A stretch of 64,000 nt of DNA from Paralichthys olivaceus (taxonomy: Eukaryota > Chordata > Actinopteri > Pleuronectiformes > Paralichthyidae): assembly GCF_024713975.1 (NCBI RefSeq), contig NC_091100.1, positions 18,248,001 to 18,312,000 of the forward strand. Direction: 5' to 3'. The position numbers and the translations under genes were made by a program. This document shows positions 24,259 to 37,891 of this stretch, in pieces. Within the stretch, counting starts at the first letter, position 1. Every line of letters starts with the position of its first letter. A model generated the notes under the pieces. That model did not search any database and was not told the origin of the DNA. It saw only the letters and a list, made by a program, of their open reading frames with translations.

Positions 24259-27200
24259 ATGCCCCGGGTCACCTCGCTGCTGCCCGCCCTGCTGTTCGTT
24301 CTCCTGCCGGGCCCGAGCCGGGGATATTTCCCCGAGGAGCGCTGGAGCCCCGAGTCCCCGCTCCTCGCTCCCCGGGTCGTCATCGCGCTGGTGTGCCGCA
24401 ACTCGGCGCACTCCCTGCCGCTGTTCCTCGGTGCCCTCGAGCGCCTTAACTACCCGAAGGACCGCATTGCGCTGTGGTGAGTGTCAAGCCTCAATTACCA
24501 ATAAATGCAATGTTATCATTCGTGCCAAAACTTATTTTATAATAGCCTATCATTGAATATTAAATGGACGCTTACGCAGCACAAAGTGTGGTTTGGCGTC
24601 ATGGAAGACGCACTCAAGACGCGTCCAGCCCTGAAATTAATCTATTGAAATGAGGCCATGTTGGGCCGCTGTGATGGTCGCTTTATTTCCACAGTTTAAG
24701 TGAAAATGAGTGGAAGTCAGAGCAGCGTGGCTCCGTGCGCGCACCGGGGTGTCTCATGGAATTGGCCCCTGGAGCGGTGCGCAGAGGGGCGGGCTGCTGC
24801 AGCGGAGTGGTGCCCCCGTGAAAAAGTTCCATTCAGTCACAGAGCCTCTCTCTCCTTTTCTCCCCGACCTCCACCCCTTCCTCTTTTTTTTCCTCCTTCC
24901 CCCTCCCTCTCCAACTTCCATATATCTGCGCCGCAGACTCGGCAGGAAACCAGAGCTGTATTCTTTGTTTTTAGAATAAAAGTTTTGCACCACCTGAGCT
25001 GTCAAAATCTGGAACAATCCATATGCAAACAAACTGTGTGTGTGAAGCTGCCAATTATCAGCCTCTGCAGGACTTAACCTTCCTCTGTCACCAGCCTTCC
25101 TGATCACTCTTCTATCCAGCACTGCTCGCTTCCTCTTGTCTTTTTTGATGTTTCTGCCTCCAGATGTATTTTGAAAGATTAGGTTAATCTCTCCTTCAGC
25201 ATTCAAAGCTGCAGGATTGTGTTTCATAGCAACCCAGTGACCCAGGAAAGACAGAGACAGAACAGTAGAGTGGTGCTTAAAGTGATTTCTAAGATTTTAC
25301 AGACATGAACTCCGGAGAATGTCCAGACAACGTGGTCTAGACTTTCTGTGGCGTTTCACACACGAACAAAACAGCAGGAGACTGTCCACTCAGATTCATT
25401 TTCTTTTCATCCAGAGATATTTGTATTGTTTTTGTCATTTTTATTCAGTTTTGCGTCTGTCGTATGTTCATGCAAGCTATTGGGAAAGCTTGCGGTATCC
25501 TCCGGAGGATCTCCTGCCATTTTCTGGAGAATGTCAGGAGATTATCTGGAGTTCATTGCATGTCTAAATGCAGTTTATGTGAGTTTCAGACTAAACATTT
25601 TAAATATTCAGTGACATGAATTGAATAATTGCTGTAATTCATCTAAATGTTGAGCTGAATTCTTTCAGTGGTAAAATGAGGCATCCAACCATCCTTGTGT
25701 CTCTTTCAACAAACCAGCCCGATGTTCAGTTTTTTTCCCCTCACATCTGTGCCAGAAATTCCCCCTGTGTGTGTGCGTGCATGCAAGAGAGAGAGTGAGT
25801 GAGAGAGAGAGAGAGTGTGTGTGTGTGTGTGTGTGTTTGGGTGTGTGTGTGTGTGTGAGACCCTAAACTGTGGCCATGTGGCAGCCTGGGCCCAGTTTTC
25901 TCTGTGGTTATTTTCATCTACAGCACATTTTGTCTCTCATGGATGAACGGAAGTTTTGAAAGTTTTGAAATGCAGCATGAAAGACATAAACTGAGCTGCT
26001 GGCCCACCACCAGTTGATACCTGCACTTATCAGCCTGACAAGATAAGATGGAGTGCTTGGCAAGCGGCAACACACACCCACTGCAGGCAAACTGCATTAT
26101 GGTGAGCGTGTGCTCTGCAGGGGCATGCATGATGGATGTTATTAATTTATACATCTTCCCCCTGTGTCATCTGCTTCTTTTCACAGTCGCATACCTGTCA
26201 GGCATGGTTCTATTGCCAGAGATGCAAATGTCCCAGATATTTCCATACAAGCTTTTTTTATCCACTTCCTCTTCCATTGAAAACTTCTATTGAAAACTTC
26301 ACAGCAGTCAGATGTTTCTGTCAGATGAGGAGGGAAAGTTGGCCAGGTGCAGAGAAACAGAGAGGAAAAGGAAGATGGATCGGCAAGCTGGTCACATGCA
26401 GGTGCGGGGACGGCACTGCTGTGTTAACGTGCCGCAGACAGATGGGAAACTAACAGGCGCGGCATGCCGACTGTCACTCACTACATGACAGGGGTTTCAG
26501 TAAATCCATTTCTCTCATATTTGCACATTCCTTTCCTCTCTCGGCTTGTCTGCATGTCTGCCCCTCCCTCACTGACACACACTGAGATTTGTTGTGATAA
26601 CACAGACAACAGACAGACGCTGCTCCTCCTCTTCTCAGCCCCCATTGTCTGATTTCCCTGTGCACTCCTGATGCTGTTGATGTGCAACTCTGCTCTAATG
26701 GCAACGAGGTCCTCCGAGAATGAAAAGCAAAAGGATAGTAAATCAATATAACACCGGCACCATGATTCATCCTAGGAGATGTTTTGATACCATTTTTCTC
26801 TTCACGACTACAATAATTAGACTTTGCTTATCGGTACCAAACACTGATTTGATACCAGTGCATTTTTAAAGAATAATAACTTGTTTGATATATTTTTAAC
26901 AGAAGTATGTTTTTAAAACAAATACATACAGAAAATTAATAACATAGAACTTCTTTTATTATCTAGTTTGACAATCACAACTGAAGTTCCTTTTTTCATG
27001 TGGGACTTTCCAATGTGACATATTACCAAATTGCTGACCTTTTAGCTAGCTCTGGTTGATGCTACACTGCCGGAAATCATTTCCGCTTGACCGCTCTAAA
27101 AACAGTTCTTGCTAGTGGCAGTGCTGCAGATCTGCTGTTTTGGAGTGGCGAAGAAGAAGTGCTTTCTTGGAAATGGATATTGCAGTTTAAAATGTGATAT

Positions 27201-30200
27201 CGGTTTGGTTTACTTTCAGCAGTATCAGCATTTATGATGATTTACGCCTTTGTATATGTTTAATCTAAACTAGTGCAGTGTGCCTTCTAAACCTGTCTGT
27301 TTGGAATAGGCTGTTTTGTTAATGCAGCTATCTGTCTGCAACTGGAAATGTGACCTGCAGTAATTTATCCACAGGAAGTAAAGACAGGCTCTGCAGAACC
27401 GTGAAGCTACTGCACAAAGAGCTGTACACCTGTCAAAAGCTCGACTCTGTACGTAGAAGACTGAACTGGAGATTCAGTTGTTGTTGCACTAGTTGTGAAC
27501 ATGCTGTTGTGGTAATCAACGTCACAGTTGCTGCTGCTACACAGGGCTGGTCACTTCAAAGTTTAAATAAAATTGAACGTATCACTTGTCCAAATCGTAA
27601 AAAATTCAAAACACTACACTGTTGTAAATAGTAGATATCTATATATGGACAGATGGATGATGTCTTATACAGGTGTTGGTGCACTTATCTCTAAAGCTTC
27701 ATATCTCAGTATTATTTATGTTAACACTGGATTAAATGACTATGTGCAATATAAAAGGCTTCACTAGTGATGCGCCTGCAGAGACTTGTCACCCAGCTCT
27801 GCCGTCTGTGAGGGAATCTCTCTTTCTCTTCAAGTTGCATTTGTTTTCACAGGTCCCTTAGAAGTAGGCCCTAAAAGTAGTAGATCCTGGTATGACCCGA
27901 GGAAGGCTGTGCAGATACTGATAGGGTCCAGCTGGACCAGTCCCAAATGGCAGTTGCCATAGCGACCAAGGTCGTAGCACAGACCAGACGCTCGTAATGG
28001 ATATGATAAACCGAGCCTCCGGTTGAGAGAGAGAGTGAGTTAGTCATAACAACAGAGTTACAAGGTACATGGTCGTCTCTTGGGAGAGTATGAAAATACA
28101 CAAGGTGACTTTGGAGATTTATGGTTTACAATGTGATTCCCAATAGAATTCACTTTATTAAGTTCTCTATGTGTTTAAATACACCTGCAGAGAAGATAAC
28201 CTTCAGAATTGGGCTAACATTAAACAGTGTTCTTGTACCACTCGTCTTTATTCTCCTCAGCCGAGCTTCAATGAAATGCTCAAAACATCTGGGTGTCCTG
28301 AAACGTCGTCCGTCACAAGTTAACCAGCTCACATATTTCACGCTCCCCATCAGTATTGTTCTCAGCAGCAGCAGCAGCAGCAGTTGGCAGCTGCTTTCTG
28401 TAAAAAAATACAAAATCTGTCTGATAAACCTGTTTCTGCCCAGCACCAGACAGCAGGAGATTTAGGCCCCAAATGAATGCTAATGCTGCTTCTCTGGACG
28501 TGCAACCAGGCAGGTTCTGGCAACATTTCCACCATAACTGCTTTATAATATGTTAGCGTTTGAACTTCTGTTTCAGCCAGTGCTGTTAATGTGCTGCTAA
28601 TAGATGCACCGTATGAATGTGTGTGTGAATGGCACTGTAATTGAGTGGTCATCAAGACTAGAAAAGCGCTGTATAAATAAAAACCATTTACCATTTAATT
28701 TGTTTTCTAAACAAAAATATGTACGAAAAAATTTACTGTATCCGGATACATATGATGTTGTTGGATCTATTCCAATATAGTGATCGGAGAAAACTGATCT
28801 AAACTGATCTGCTTTTCTCCCTAATTTGAAATATATCTGTCTCACTGCATGGAACTGATTGGGATCATTCTTCTATGTGAAGTATAACGAGGATATAACT
28901 TCACATCTCTTTGTTTCTGTTACTATTTCTGCAGAGACATTACCTCACTGATATAAATGAATGTGGACCAGAAAACAATGGGACCCCTGCTGTGAGAATA
29001 CCATATGAGTGGCAGAACAATAACTGCCGGCAGATATTCATAAGAAAGGCACGTTCATGCACTGAGACTGCTGCAATGCTCAAAATTCAGTCTGTGGCCG
29101 AATGCAAATGAATAAATGTGGAATTTTAAAATCAGTTGCACAAGGAAACCTTTATGATTTTACTTGTTCTCTCTTGTTGGATCAGTGTATTCCTGTTATA
29201 TCACAGCTGTAATATTAAATACCACAGATTTTATCCATATTTCCGCCCCATGGCCACAGGTAACGGTGGATTTGTCTCACACAGTCGGTGGTGCAGCAGA
29301 TCAAGGTGCACAGTTAAACGTGACTCTTTTTTTTTTTCTGTCTCAACCTCCCACAGGGTGGCGACAGATCACAACATAGACAACACCACAGCCATCCTGA
29401 GAGACTGGCTCATCAAGGTGCAGAATTACTATCACTATGTGGAGTGGAGACCTGAAGATGAACCCAGGTACTGAGTGAGTCTGAGTGTTTCAGTGTGTGT
29501 GTGTGAGACATTTTTCTAAGTGGCCTATGCTTGTCTCAGTTCCTTTGAGGAGGAGGTGGGGCCTAAACATTGGAATAATCTCCGTTATGAACATGTGATG
29601 AAGCTCCGTCAGGCCGGGCTGGACACCGCCCGCGAGATCTGGGCCGACTACCTCCTGGTATGTTGTCATCCACTCTTCTTGCTTTGTGCTCTCAGCGACT
29701 CTGTGACTCAGCATCAGATGTGTGTGCAGACGAGTGGAGTAACCTTCACAGCATTTTAAATACTCATCCATCTACTGCATCTGCTGATAGCTGTTCATGT
29801 GTATACATTGAAAATTAAAGTGACAAAATGAGTTACTAATGAAAATGTCATGTTTTATGCTGGTTTGTTGTTTAGATGACTGCTCAATAATGTTAAGTTG
29901 AATGTTAATTTCTTTTAAAAAATAAAAAAATAAAATAAAGAAGAAAAGGGTTTTAATTGCTAACAACAATAGCATGTTAGCAATTTCCCATTATCTAACT
30001 ATTCCAATGTGACAGTGGTAACCACAACAATATATTATTTTTATCAGTATTATGTACAATTGGCAAATAGTGTTAAAATAATAAATCAACTCACCTCAAC
30101 ACATAGTTCAAACTCTTTATTATTTTTGTATAAATAAGTGTGTATATTTAAATGTATTCTTTTATTTTTAATTTTATAAACATTTTTATTATATTTAATA

Positions 30201-33200
30201 AGAATCTATGTAAGGTATCCGCGGGTTGCAGGGAGAGCTAATAATATTAATAATAATAAATGATAATTAAACATTATAAAGTATTTAAAAAAAATAATAA
30301 TAAAGAGCTTTGACCAAAATTTATAATTATGAAATTGGCCGTATTGAATTCACTGGATGCTGAAGGAAATTATTTTTTGCTGGTGATCGACCTTTATTTT
30401 TTGGAGCCGCTCTTGGTGAGCTACACTGCAGCAAACACACAGACATGCTGCGTATATGTGTGTATATCACACACACACACACACAGGGTTTAAATGTCAA
30501 GTTCTACTGTTGACAAAACTGTTCTCCTTGGGACACGGAGCAGCATTTATTCAAAACACAGCAGTAGTGTGGTCTGTAGGTTAGGGTTGTTGAAGGAGCA
30601 GTGAGGAGCAGTGAGGAGCAGAGAGGAGCGGCTCTTTCACACTTCCTCTATGATCACTCACATGTTGCTGTGGCCCAATCAATCATTCGTTGTCAGCGAG
30701 TGACATTTTGTCTGTGCTTGTGTGTTGATTGTCATCAATATCATGCCCTTCTCTTGTGTGTGCAGGTGGCTGACTGTGACAACCTGCTCACCAATCAGGA
30801 TGTGTTGTGGAAACTGATGATGGAGAACAAGACCATTGTTGCTCCCATGTTGGAGTCCAGAGCTGCCTACTCCAACTTCTGGTGCGGCATGACTTCACAG
30901 GTACTACAGACATGTCCCCACTTACACCTGTTAAAAAGCACATCTCACTGCACAGTGCATATCTGCTGCACCAGGTTTAGATTGGAGGAGCTGATTCACT
31001 AAGGATGTGGTGTTTGTATCTGCTTTGACCAATGTAGGAACACTTTTGTCAGCCAGATGGCAAAGATATAAACAGAAAGAACATTTTAAAATACTGAAGA
31101 GAGTGATTAGAAATCACATACAGTACAAAATGAAATGTATATTTGTATTAAAGGGAATTCAATTCACCCACTGTGCCGATGCAGCGGTGGGTGAAGTGTT
31201 CGAGAGAGGGGTGAACAGCGTTGCAGCCAAATACAATACAATTGAAGTAACTGGTGGCCACTTTTTCAAATGTAAAAATCAATTATACATCATAACAATT
31301 AACTACAAAACAAGTTGTTGTATGCACAGTTTGAAAATGTAAAATATTATCTGGAATGTGCAGACACTTGGGTGCACAGTCATGTCGGAATGATTTTGAT
31401 TAATCAAACTTGCATATCTGATGTGTCACACTCTTGCCGCCTGTGATCTATTTCTGTGTGGGCACGGTGCCTTCAAGGACTCCGCTTTTTCTTCTTTTCA
31501 AATCCGAGTCGACATTTGAACATCGTTTTGTCCTCCAGCACAAAATAAACCAACATCCACTGTGTGTCTGCCTCTGATTCCTCCACAGAAATTCATTGAC
31601 AGATAATAGCGCCTGTAGCCAATAGGGAAGAAGTGTCTTTATCGATCAATATTACTGTCAACTCAATTAATTTAGAAGCAAAACAAGGAGTTCCAGAAAT
31701 GATGTTTTAAACTGACATACAGTTGATTGATGAACTTTCAGCAGCAGTTTCAAGTCAAATCAAAGAAGTTTCCCCGACAGCTCTTTTATTTCATGTGGAG
31801 ATGATATACATCACGTGTATACTGTATGTCTGTATTTCTACTCAAACCTGCAGGGTTACTACAAGCGTACACCAGCCTACATGCCGATCCGTAAGCAGGA
31901 GCGTCGTGGCTGTTTCGCTGTACCCATGGTCCACTCTACCTACCTGGTGGACCTCCGGAAAGAGGCCACCCGTCAGCTGGCGTTTTACCCGCCGCACCCG
32001 GAGTACAGCTGGGCCTTGGATGATGTCATCGTCTTTGCCTACTCAGCTCGCATGGCGGGTGAGACGAATGTGGGAAAGACATACTTGTCATCTGGAGGGA
32101 TTATTATTTAACGTCTTTATGGAAATGCTAAGTTGTGTATGTGTACGCATTTTGTGCCTTTCTGTCCTCTCGTCTCAGATGTACAGATGTATGTGTGCAA
32201 CAAAGAAGCATATGGGTACTTCCCGGTGCCGATGCGCTCCCACGCTACCCTGCAGGACGAGATAGAGAGCTTCTTGCACACACAGCTCGAGGTCATGGGT
32301 GAGTCAAGATGTCAAAGTGGGCGCAGACTGTGATTAAACCTGATCATTGATTGATTGATCCATTGTTATCCCAACAATCTTTCTCTAGTAATCTAATGTT
32401 GTGCTACTCTATAGTAATGTGTTTTAAGTATTACTGTATGGATTACAGGATGCGTATAATAATAATTACAATACTCATACAGTAATGCTAAAGCATATAT
32501 ATATACACCACTGTTTTATTATTTTAAATACAGATTAGTGACAAATTAAAGAAAAAAACAACATATAGACATTATATGGTGTTAGTGCTTCTTATCTCCT
32601 TGTCACTTTTAATGACAAAGTGAAACCATGCTTTTTTTATTTTAATGAATGTATTAAAAATCAAACTTCCTGAAGACATTAAATCTTGATAAATGATGAC
32701 TCTTTTCACCATCATTGTCTTGTACTTGACAGCAAACTGAATGTCTGCAGGTTTTGAGCTCGGTCAGAAAAGAAGAAACATTTAAATACGTCAACTCTGA
32801 TCCTTGACTAACAATCCAGAAAATAATTAATCAATAATGAAAATAATAATTCTTCGCAGCCGTGCAATGACGCCTTGTACCTTGAATGGAAGCACCTGCA
32901 TTGTTGTTTGTATTTGTATTTAACTCATTTGTTTAATTTAAAGTTAAGTTCAATCATTTAATTCTAAGTTTTTTCTTACATTTGTCGCCCATCTGTACGC
33001 TCTCTACATACACACTAATATCAAAGTAGAAGTTAAAGTACGGTTCATTTTCTGGAGCTCCCAGTTGTTCCCTGCACCACAGTTTGGGAAACACATTTAA
33101 CATTCTCTTTGTGACTTCCTCCCTTTTTTTCCTTTGAAAGTGAAAAATCCTCCACTGGAGCACTCCAGCTTCCTGTCTCTTCCTCCCAAGCAGTCTAACA

Positions 33201-33234
33201 AGATGGGCTTTGATGAGGTACACACACACACACA

Positions 33235-33277
<43 letters not shown>

Positions 33278-36200
33278 AGGCTCACACAATAACCAAAGCA
33301 CACGTGTGAGATCTTGTGTTTCTCTTTGCACCCAGGTGTTCATGATAAATCTGGTGCAGAGATCTGACCGTCGTGAGCGCATGCTGAGAACTCTGTACGA
33401 GCAGGAGATCAGCTGTAAGGTTGTCGCTGCTGTGGATGGCAAGTACGTTTCTCATCTTGTTTCTCTCCCACTGCCTGTGTCTTCCTGATTTGTGCCTCTG
33501 CAACACCGTGTAGATTGATGTAGGGAGGCAGGGCTGAGACAAACAACCAGGTGAACCAAAGCAGGGTGCGTGTTGTCTTCTAAAGAATCCTTGAACACAT
33601 AGATGAAGCTTGACTGGGGGAAAAATTATTCTAATCTTTATGTAGGTTGTGTTTTACATATTCAATCATATCTTCTTAACACCAGCCTTTTGTATATTTG
33701 TATCCTACATTTTGCTGCAGCCTGTTTTCACAAACACACATTTATATAATTTATTGTTTCCATCTCTTATCTCCTCTCTCTCTCAGAGCTCTGAACTTGT
33801 CGGAGATCGAGTCTATGGGGATTAAGATGCTTCCAGGCTACAAAGACCCTTATCATGGTCGACCTCTCACCAAGGGTGAACTGGGTTGTTTCCTCTCTCA
33901 TTACAACATCTGGAAGGAGGTGAGACTCTCTCGTACACGTCCAGGCCTCCAGGTTTAACTGTACATGGAAGATAACGTTTGCTAGTGAAAGGCACAGTAA
34001 CTCAGTTTGTGTGAGGAAAGGCACCTTGTTTTATTTATCTTTTAATAACTGCACTAGTCTTTTGTGAAATATGTTTTGTAGCAGCTGTTTCTTCAAAAGA
34101 AATGTGTTCTCTTTGTATTTTGACTCCAGTATTTTTCAGGGAAGATGAATGAACACAACAGGAACACAAAGTGTACAATGTTGTTACCATTACTTCTCGA
34201 TTTGTAATAATTTCGATCAAGAGTCCAAATGTTATTATACCCGGAAAGAATTTTAGCACCTTTTCCATCTTCCTTACATTGATCACACTATTGTGTAATC
34301 AGGCTCACCAGCTTCTCAGCAGCACTGTCATGCTCTTAATCCATAAGTGTGTGTGTTTTAGATCGTGGACCGTGGCCTGCAGACATCCCTGGTCATCGAG
34401 GACGACCTTCGCTTCGAGATATTCTTCAAACGTCGTCTACAGTCTCTCCTGGAGGAGGTGACGACTCACAAGCTGGACTGGGATCTCATGTGAGTCACGC
34501 TCCAGTGAGCGGGAGGGGAAAACACGATGTAGTAAACAGAGAGGATTATCATCCCCCTGCAGTGAAATCCGTCCATCTGTCACACATGATATCTCAGACG
34601 CCGCTATTCACAGGCTGAAAACACTACTGGAAATAATGCGCCTTACCATCCCACTGCTAAGAGCTTTGCTCCAGCAGTTTCACATTCACAGAGAGACGTG
34701 CAAAGAGCCACTGAAATAGAAGCGCAAGATGGGAATACTCCGGAAGTCCTGTTGATTTTCTGCATGTGAGAGGACAGACAGTTTGAGCCCTTTTAAAACT
34801 TGGATGGACATGAAACTCCTTCCTCATCTTTTGCATTGACATGACAGCAATAGATAATTTATTTAATTCAACAGCTGAAAGTCTGAAACAATGTTCATCT
34901 CTTTGTGACATAGTTTACATTGGACCTAGTTCGTTTTGGATTTCACATTGTACTTTAGGAAGTGAACTAAAGACTTTTGTATGACATACGTACGTCCTGT
35001 CGACATCACCTACGAGGGCTGCGTTTATCTGTACTTGACATTGACTGGTTTGCAGATTGGTGTGTAAATGAACATGAAAATGATTGAACCGGTTCATTTT
35101 GTTATTTTGTTGGCACAGTAATATCATTATAGTATCACTAACAAATTCACCAACTTCAGGTGCAGTTCTTGACCAATTTGAATGCAGCTAATGACACATT
35201 ATATTGTCAGAGATGATATCATCATATTCAAAGACTACAAGCTGCCTCTGCTTCTTTTTTTTTTTCTTCTGTTGTTGAATGCTGTCTCAACTTCCTGCAA
35301 TTTTTCTGAACCATCCAAAAAAGAGTTGACACATTCTAAACGATACAAACCATGCTTCCAAACCACCTCTTTTCATTACCCAAAATTCTGGTCCATTGAT
35401 CTGGAGCGTGAACCGAGGCCCCTTTCATTATTATATTTTGATTGAGACTAAACTGAAAAATCAGAAGGTCTGTACAAAAAGATTTAGGTGTTAAAAACTA
35501 TATCAGCCTTTGTACATTAAAATAGAAGAGTAGAAATCAACTTTGAATTCTAAAGAGGGCTTTGATTTAAAAAGAACTTCACTGAGCTTAACGTTCTGCC
35601 ACATGCACCACTAGCAGCAATCTGAGGCTAAAAATGGGCTCCTTCCCTCTGCAATATACACAACTTCCCTGAGTCCAATTATCCGCTCTCATAGCTTCTC
35701 ATATCGCTGCTGCACAGACGACTCAACTACACCTGTCATTCCTGCAGGATGACCCCACAGTCTCGCATGGATGAAGGAATGCTCCCTCCCGACCAATCAG
35801 TGTCTCCTTTGTGTCATGTTTGATGACCAGTTATGCGTCTCTCACCATGTTGCATCTGTCCTCCTGGTCGTGTCACTTTTCAGAATACAACACAAGATAA
35901 ATCAGGCCTCACCTGACTCAGTATGCCACCCAGCAGCCCATGGTTATCCCTCGTGTTGATTACTGCGACACCCCTCTGGCAGGCCTGCGTTCATGCGCAG
36001 TGAAACCCTGACAGATGGTCCGAAATGCGATGACAGGTCTCGTCTGCAGTCAATCAGCTACACATGATTTAAATTCGAGTCACTGATGTTTGTCTACAGT
36101 TTGACTTCTGGGTCTGCACCTATCTGCTTGAACTCAATCATACGGGCTTATGCTTCTTCTCGGCCACTAAGTCCAGACTTTTCTCAGCTGTGGTGAAACA

Positions 36201-37527
36201 AGCTACCAAATGTTCAGAACTGGGGCGTCCCTGTCTTTCTACATGAACCTGGTGAAGACTCCTCTCCTCCTCCAACACCTCCTCCGACTGCTCAGACTTG
36301 TTAAGAACAGAATGTAACGTATTTTTTTGGGCTGCAGAGATGTTTTTGTTTACAACGCATGTACAGCGGCGTCGTCTCATTGTGAGATATTTGTATTCTT
36401 TTTTTCATTTTTGTGTCTTTTTCGCGTGTTAAAGAACATCATCAACACAACCACTTGCTCTTAGTGAATATTGTGGAAGGTCTCCTGCTGTATTCTCCAC
36501 TTAAATTGTGAAATTCTCACATTCAGCCCGACTGGAGAATGTCCGAAGCTTCTCCAGAGTTCTTTTTGTGCTAGAAAGCAGCGTAACGGTCACTTTCAGT
36601 GGACTTCTTTAACTTGTTAATCAGATTTAGCACCGCAGAACTCAGTTCAAGTTCTCTTACTGTTCTGAAGCATTCGTCCACCAGTTGTAAGTGGCTTTGG
36701 ACAAATTCTGCTGCCAAATGCGTACATGTGAATGAAAGAATAATATTTTATTTGAACATTGTAACACGTCCAGCAGTTTGAAACAGTTTCCTTTTGAGTT
36801 TAAGGTTTAGATAAAAACATTTCCAGGAAATAGTTACTTTTTTCGAAAAAAGTTAGGTTAGGTTCATCATTTTTGTACTAATGATATTTAATAATTTTAT
36901 TTCCTTTGCTCTCACATTCTTGTACAGTTACATCGGACGGAAGCGGATGCAGGTGGACCATTCGGAGAAGTCTTTACCCAACATACACAATCTGGTGGAG
37001 GCTGACTACTCCTACTGGACGCTCGGCTACATGTTGTCATTACAAGGAGCTCAGAAGCTCCTCATGGCCGATCCTCTGAGCAAGATGCTCCCTGTTGATG
37101 AGTTCCTCCCTGTCATGTATGACAAACATCCAGTGTGAGTATAACCCCCTCTGCCCCGCTACCCTTCATCTTCTCTCTGTTCCCTCTCATCTGCCTTTTC
37201 TTTTTGCTTCTGGCCTCAAGCCCTCTTGTTTATCCAATCTTTGTTTCACTCATCAGTTCAGAGTACATGGACCACTTTGAGAGGCGGGACCTGCACGCTT
37301 TTTCTGCCGAGCCTCTCCTGGTCTATCCGACCCACTACACAGGAGACCCTGGCTACATCAGCGACACGGAAACCTCTGTGGTTTGGGATAACGAAACGGT
37401 CTCAACTGACTGGGATCGAGCCAGGTCGAGGAAAACTCAGGAGCAGGAGGAGCTGAGCTTCGAAGCCCAGAACTCTGACGTGCTGCAGTCAGAACTGGAG
37501 AACTGGAGCGCACGGGACGAGCTGTGA
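24259..37527 (+). CDS. colgalt1: Procollagen galactosyltransferase 1 (GT25 family)
   Basis: Twelve exons: 24259-24476, 29357-29467, 29540-29657, 30766-30900, 31854-32058, 32179-32298, 33141-33217, 33336-33442, 33787-33919, 34362-34489, 36928-37134 and 37257-37527. They join in frame to 609 aa; human COLGALT1 has 622. An N-terminal signal peptide ([18 protein letters not shown]) leads into [13 protein letters not shown], nearly identical to the human protein. DCD (about 152-154) stands where human has DAD. The second glycosyltransferase module starts near residue 329 and has [20 protein letters not shown] and [10 protein letters not shown] (EDD at about 421-423). The C-terminus is RDEL, for ER retention. 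Family role: adds galactose to hydroxylysine of collagen in the ER. Intron 1 is long (4.9 kb). Every intron used here is GT-AG. Paralogues COLGALT2 and CERCAM are less likely, given the sequence and linkage. Confidence 0.95.
25255..25600 (+). repeat. Dispersed repeat family C ('GAGATATTTGTATT / TCTGGAGAATG'), copy 1
   Basis: GAGATATTTGTATTGTTTTT, TGCGTCTGTCGTATGTTCAT, GGATCTCCTGCCATTTTCTG and GAGAATGTC occur in this order. The same word order is at 36300-36570 and, on the other strand, at 44170-44660. It lies in colgalt1 intron 1. Confidence 0.5.
25790..25857. repeat. (GA)n(GT)n compound microsatellite
   Basis: A GAGAGA tract passes directly into GTGTGT inside colgalt1 intron 1. Confidence 0.9.
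26740..27130. repeat. Possible DNA-transposon remnant in colgalt1 intron 1
   Basis: GGAGATGTTTTGATACCATT, TTATCGGTACCAAACACTGA and GATACCAGTGCATTTTTAAA suggest the repeated GATACCA words of fish hAT-like repeats. No protein remnant is readable. Confidence 0.25.
28613..28698 (+). mobile_element. SINE 3' end, same family as 20783-20946
   Basis: TGTGTGTGAATGGCACTGTA, GAGTGGTCATCAAGACTAGA and AAAGCGCTGTATAAATAAAA-ACCATTTACCATTTA form the characteristic tail of the SINE. The tRNA-like head is lost or diverged. It lies in colgalt1 intron 1. Confidence 0.6.
33221..33270. repeat. (CA)n microsatellite beside a colgalt1 splice donor
   Basis: The CA run starts three bases after the donor of the exon ending at 33217 (GAG/GTACACACAC), so it forms the 5' end of that intron. 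Confidence 0.9.
35690..36300 (+). mobile_element. L2-type LINE reverse-transcriptase remnant in the last long colgalt1 intron
   Basis: Translated pieces in shifting frames read [15 protein letters not shown], then [15 protein letters not shown], then [11 protein letters not shown]. These match, in order, the C-terminal part of L2-like fish LINE ORF2 as I know it (...D-N-Q-L...HHV...DYCN-LLAGLP...). Frameshifts and stops show it is dead. Confidence 0.5.
36300..36570 (+). repeat. Dispersed repeat family C, copy 2
   Basis: GAGATATTTGTATTCTTTTT, TTTGTGTCTTTTTCGCGTGT, GGAAGGTCTCCTGCTGTATT and GACTGGAGAATGTCCGAAG follow the order of copy 1. It directly adjoins the LINE remnant. Confidence 0.5.
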
Positions 37528-37885
37528 TGGGGGGTGGGGAGATAAGGATGAGGTAGATGGAAGACAGACAAAGCTGTGATCACATGGGGCGATGGATGAG
37601 GAGGGAAGGAATAAAACAGAAAGCAGGAGAAGAGGTAGAAAGGCAGAGCAGACGGACATGTGGCTGATTGAGCATAGAAGCTTTTCCTTGTTCGTTTCTC
37701 TCTGTCCACTATTTCATCTGTCTCTTAAGAGAGAAGGTTAGATGTAGTGATTACTCATGTATAGTCAGCAGCTTTTGTTTTATTTATTGCATCCAACGCA
37801 CATTCCTTGACCACAGTCTGGTCCTTTTAATTATTCCATTATTTTTATTAAACATTTGCTCAGATTTGTCCCAATCAGTATTTTA

Positions 37886-37891
37886 AATAAA
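37886..37891 (+). other. Candidate polyadenylation signal of colgalt1 (proximal)
   Basis: AATAAA lies about 360 bases after the stop. Distal candidates at 38702 and 38729 (AATAAA each) suggest possible longer 3' UTRs. Confidence 0.4.

Noticed and set aside
24109-24411. - strand frames opposite colgalt1 exon 1
   Set aside because: They are antisense shadows in GC-rich coding sequence.
28911-29111. Frame with [12 protein letters not shown], resembling a calcium-binding EGF start, preceded by a TTTCTGCAG acceptor-like site
   Set aside because: Only one EGF-like word is present, cysteine spacing does not continue, and it lies inside colgalt1 intron 1. Probably chance or an old relic.
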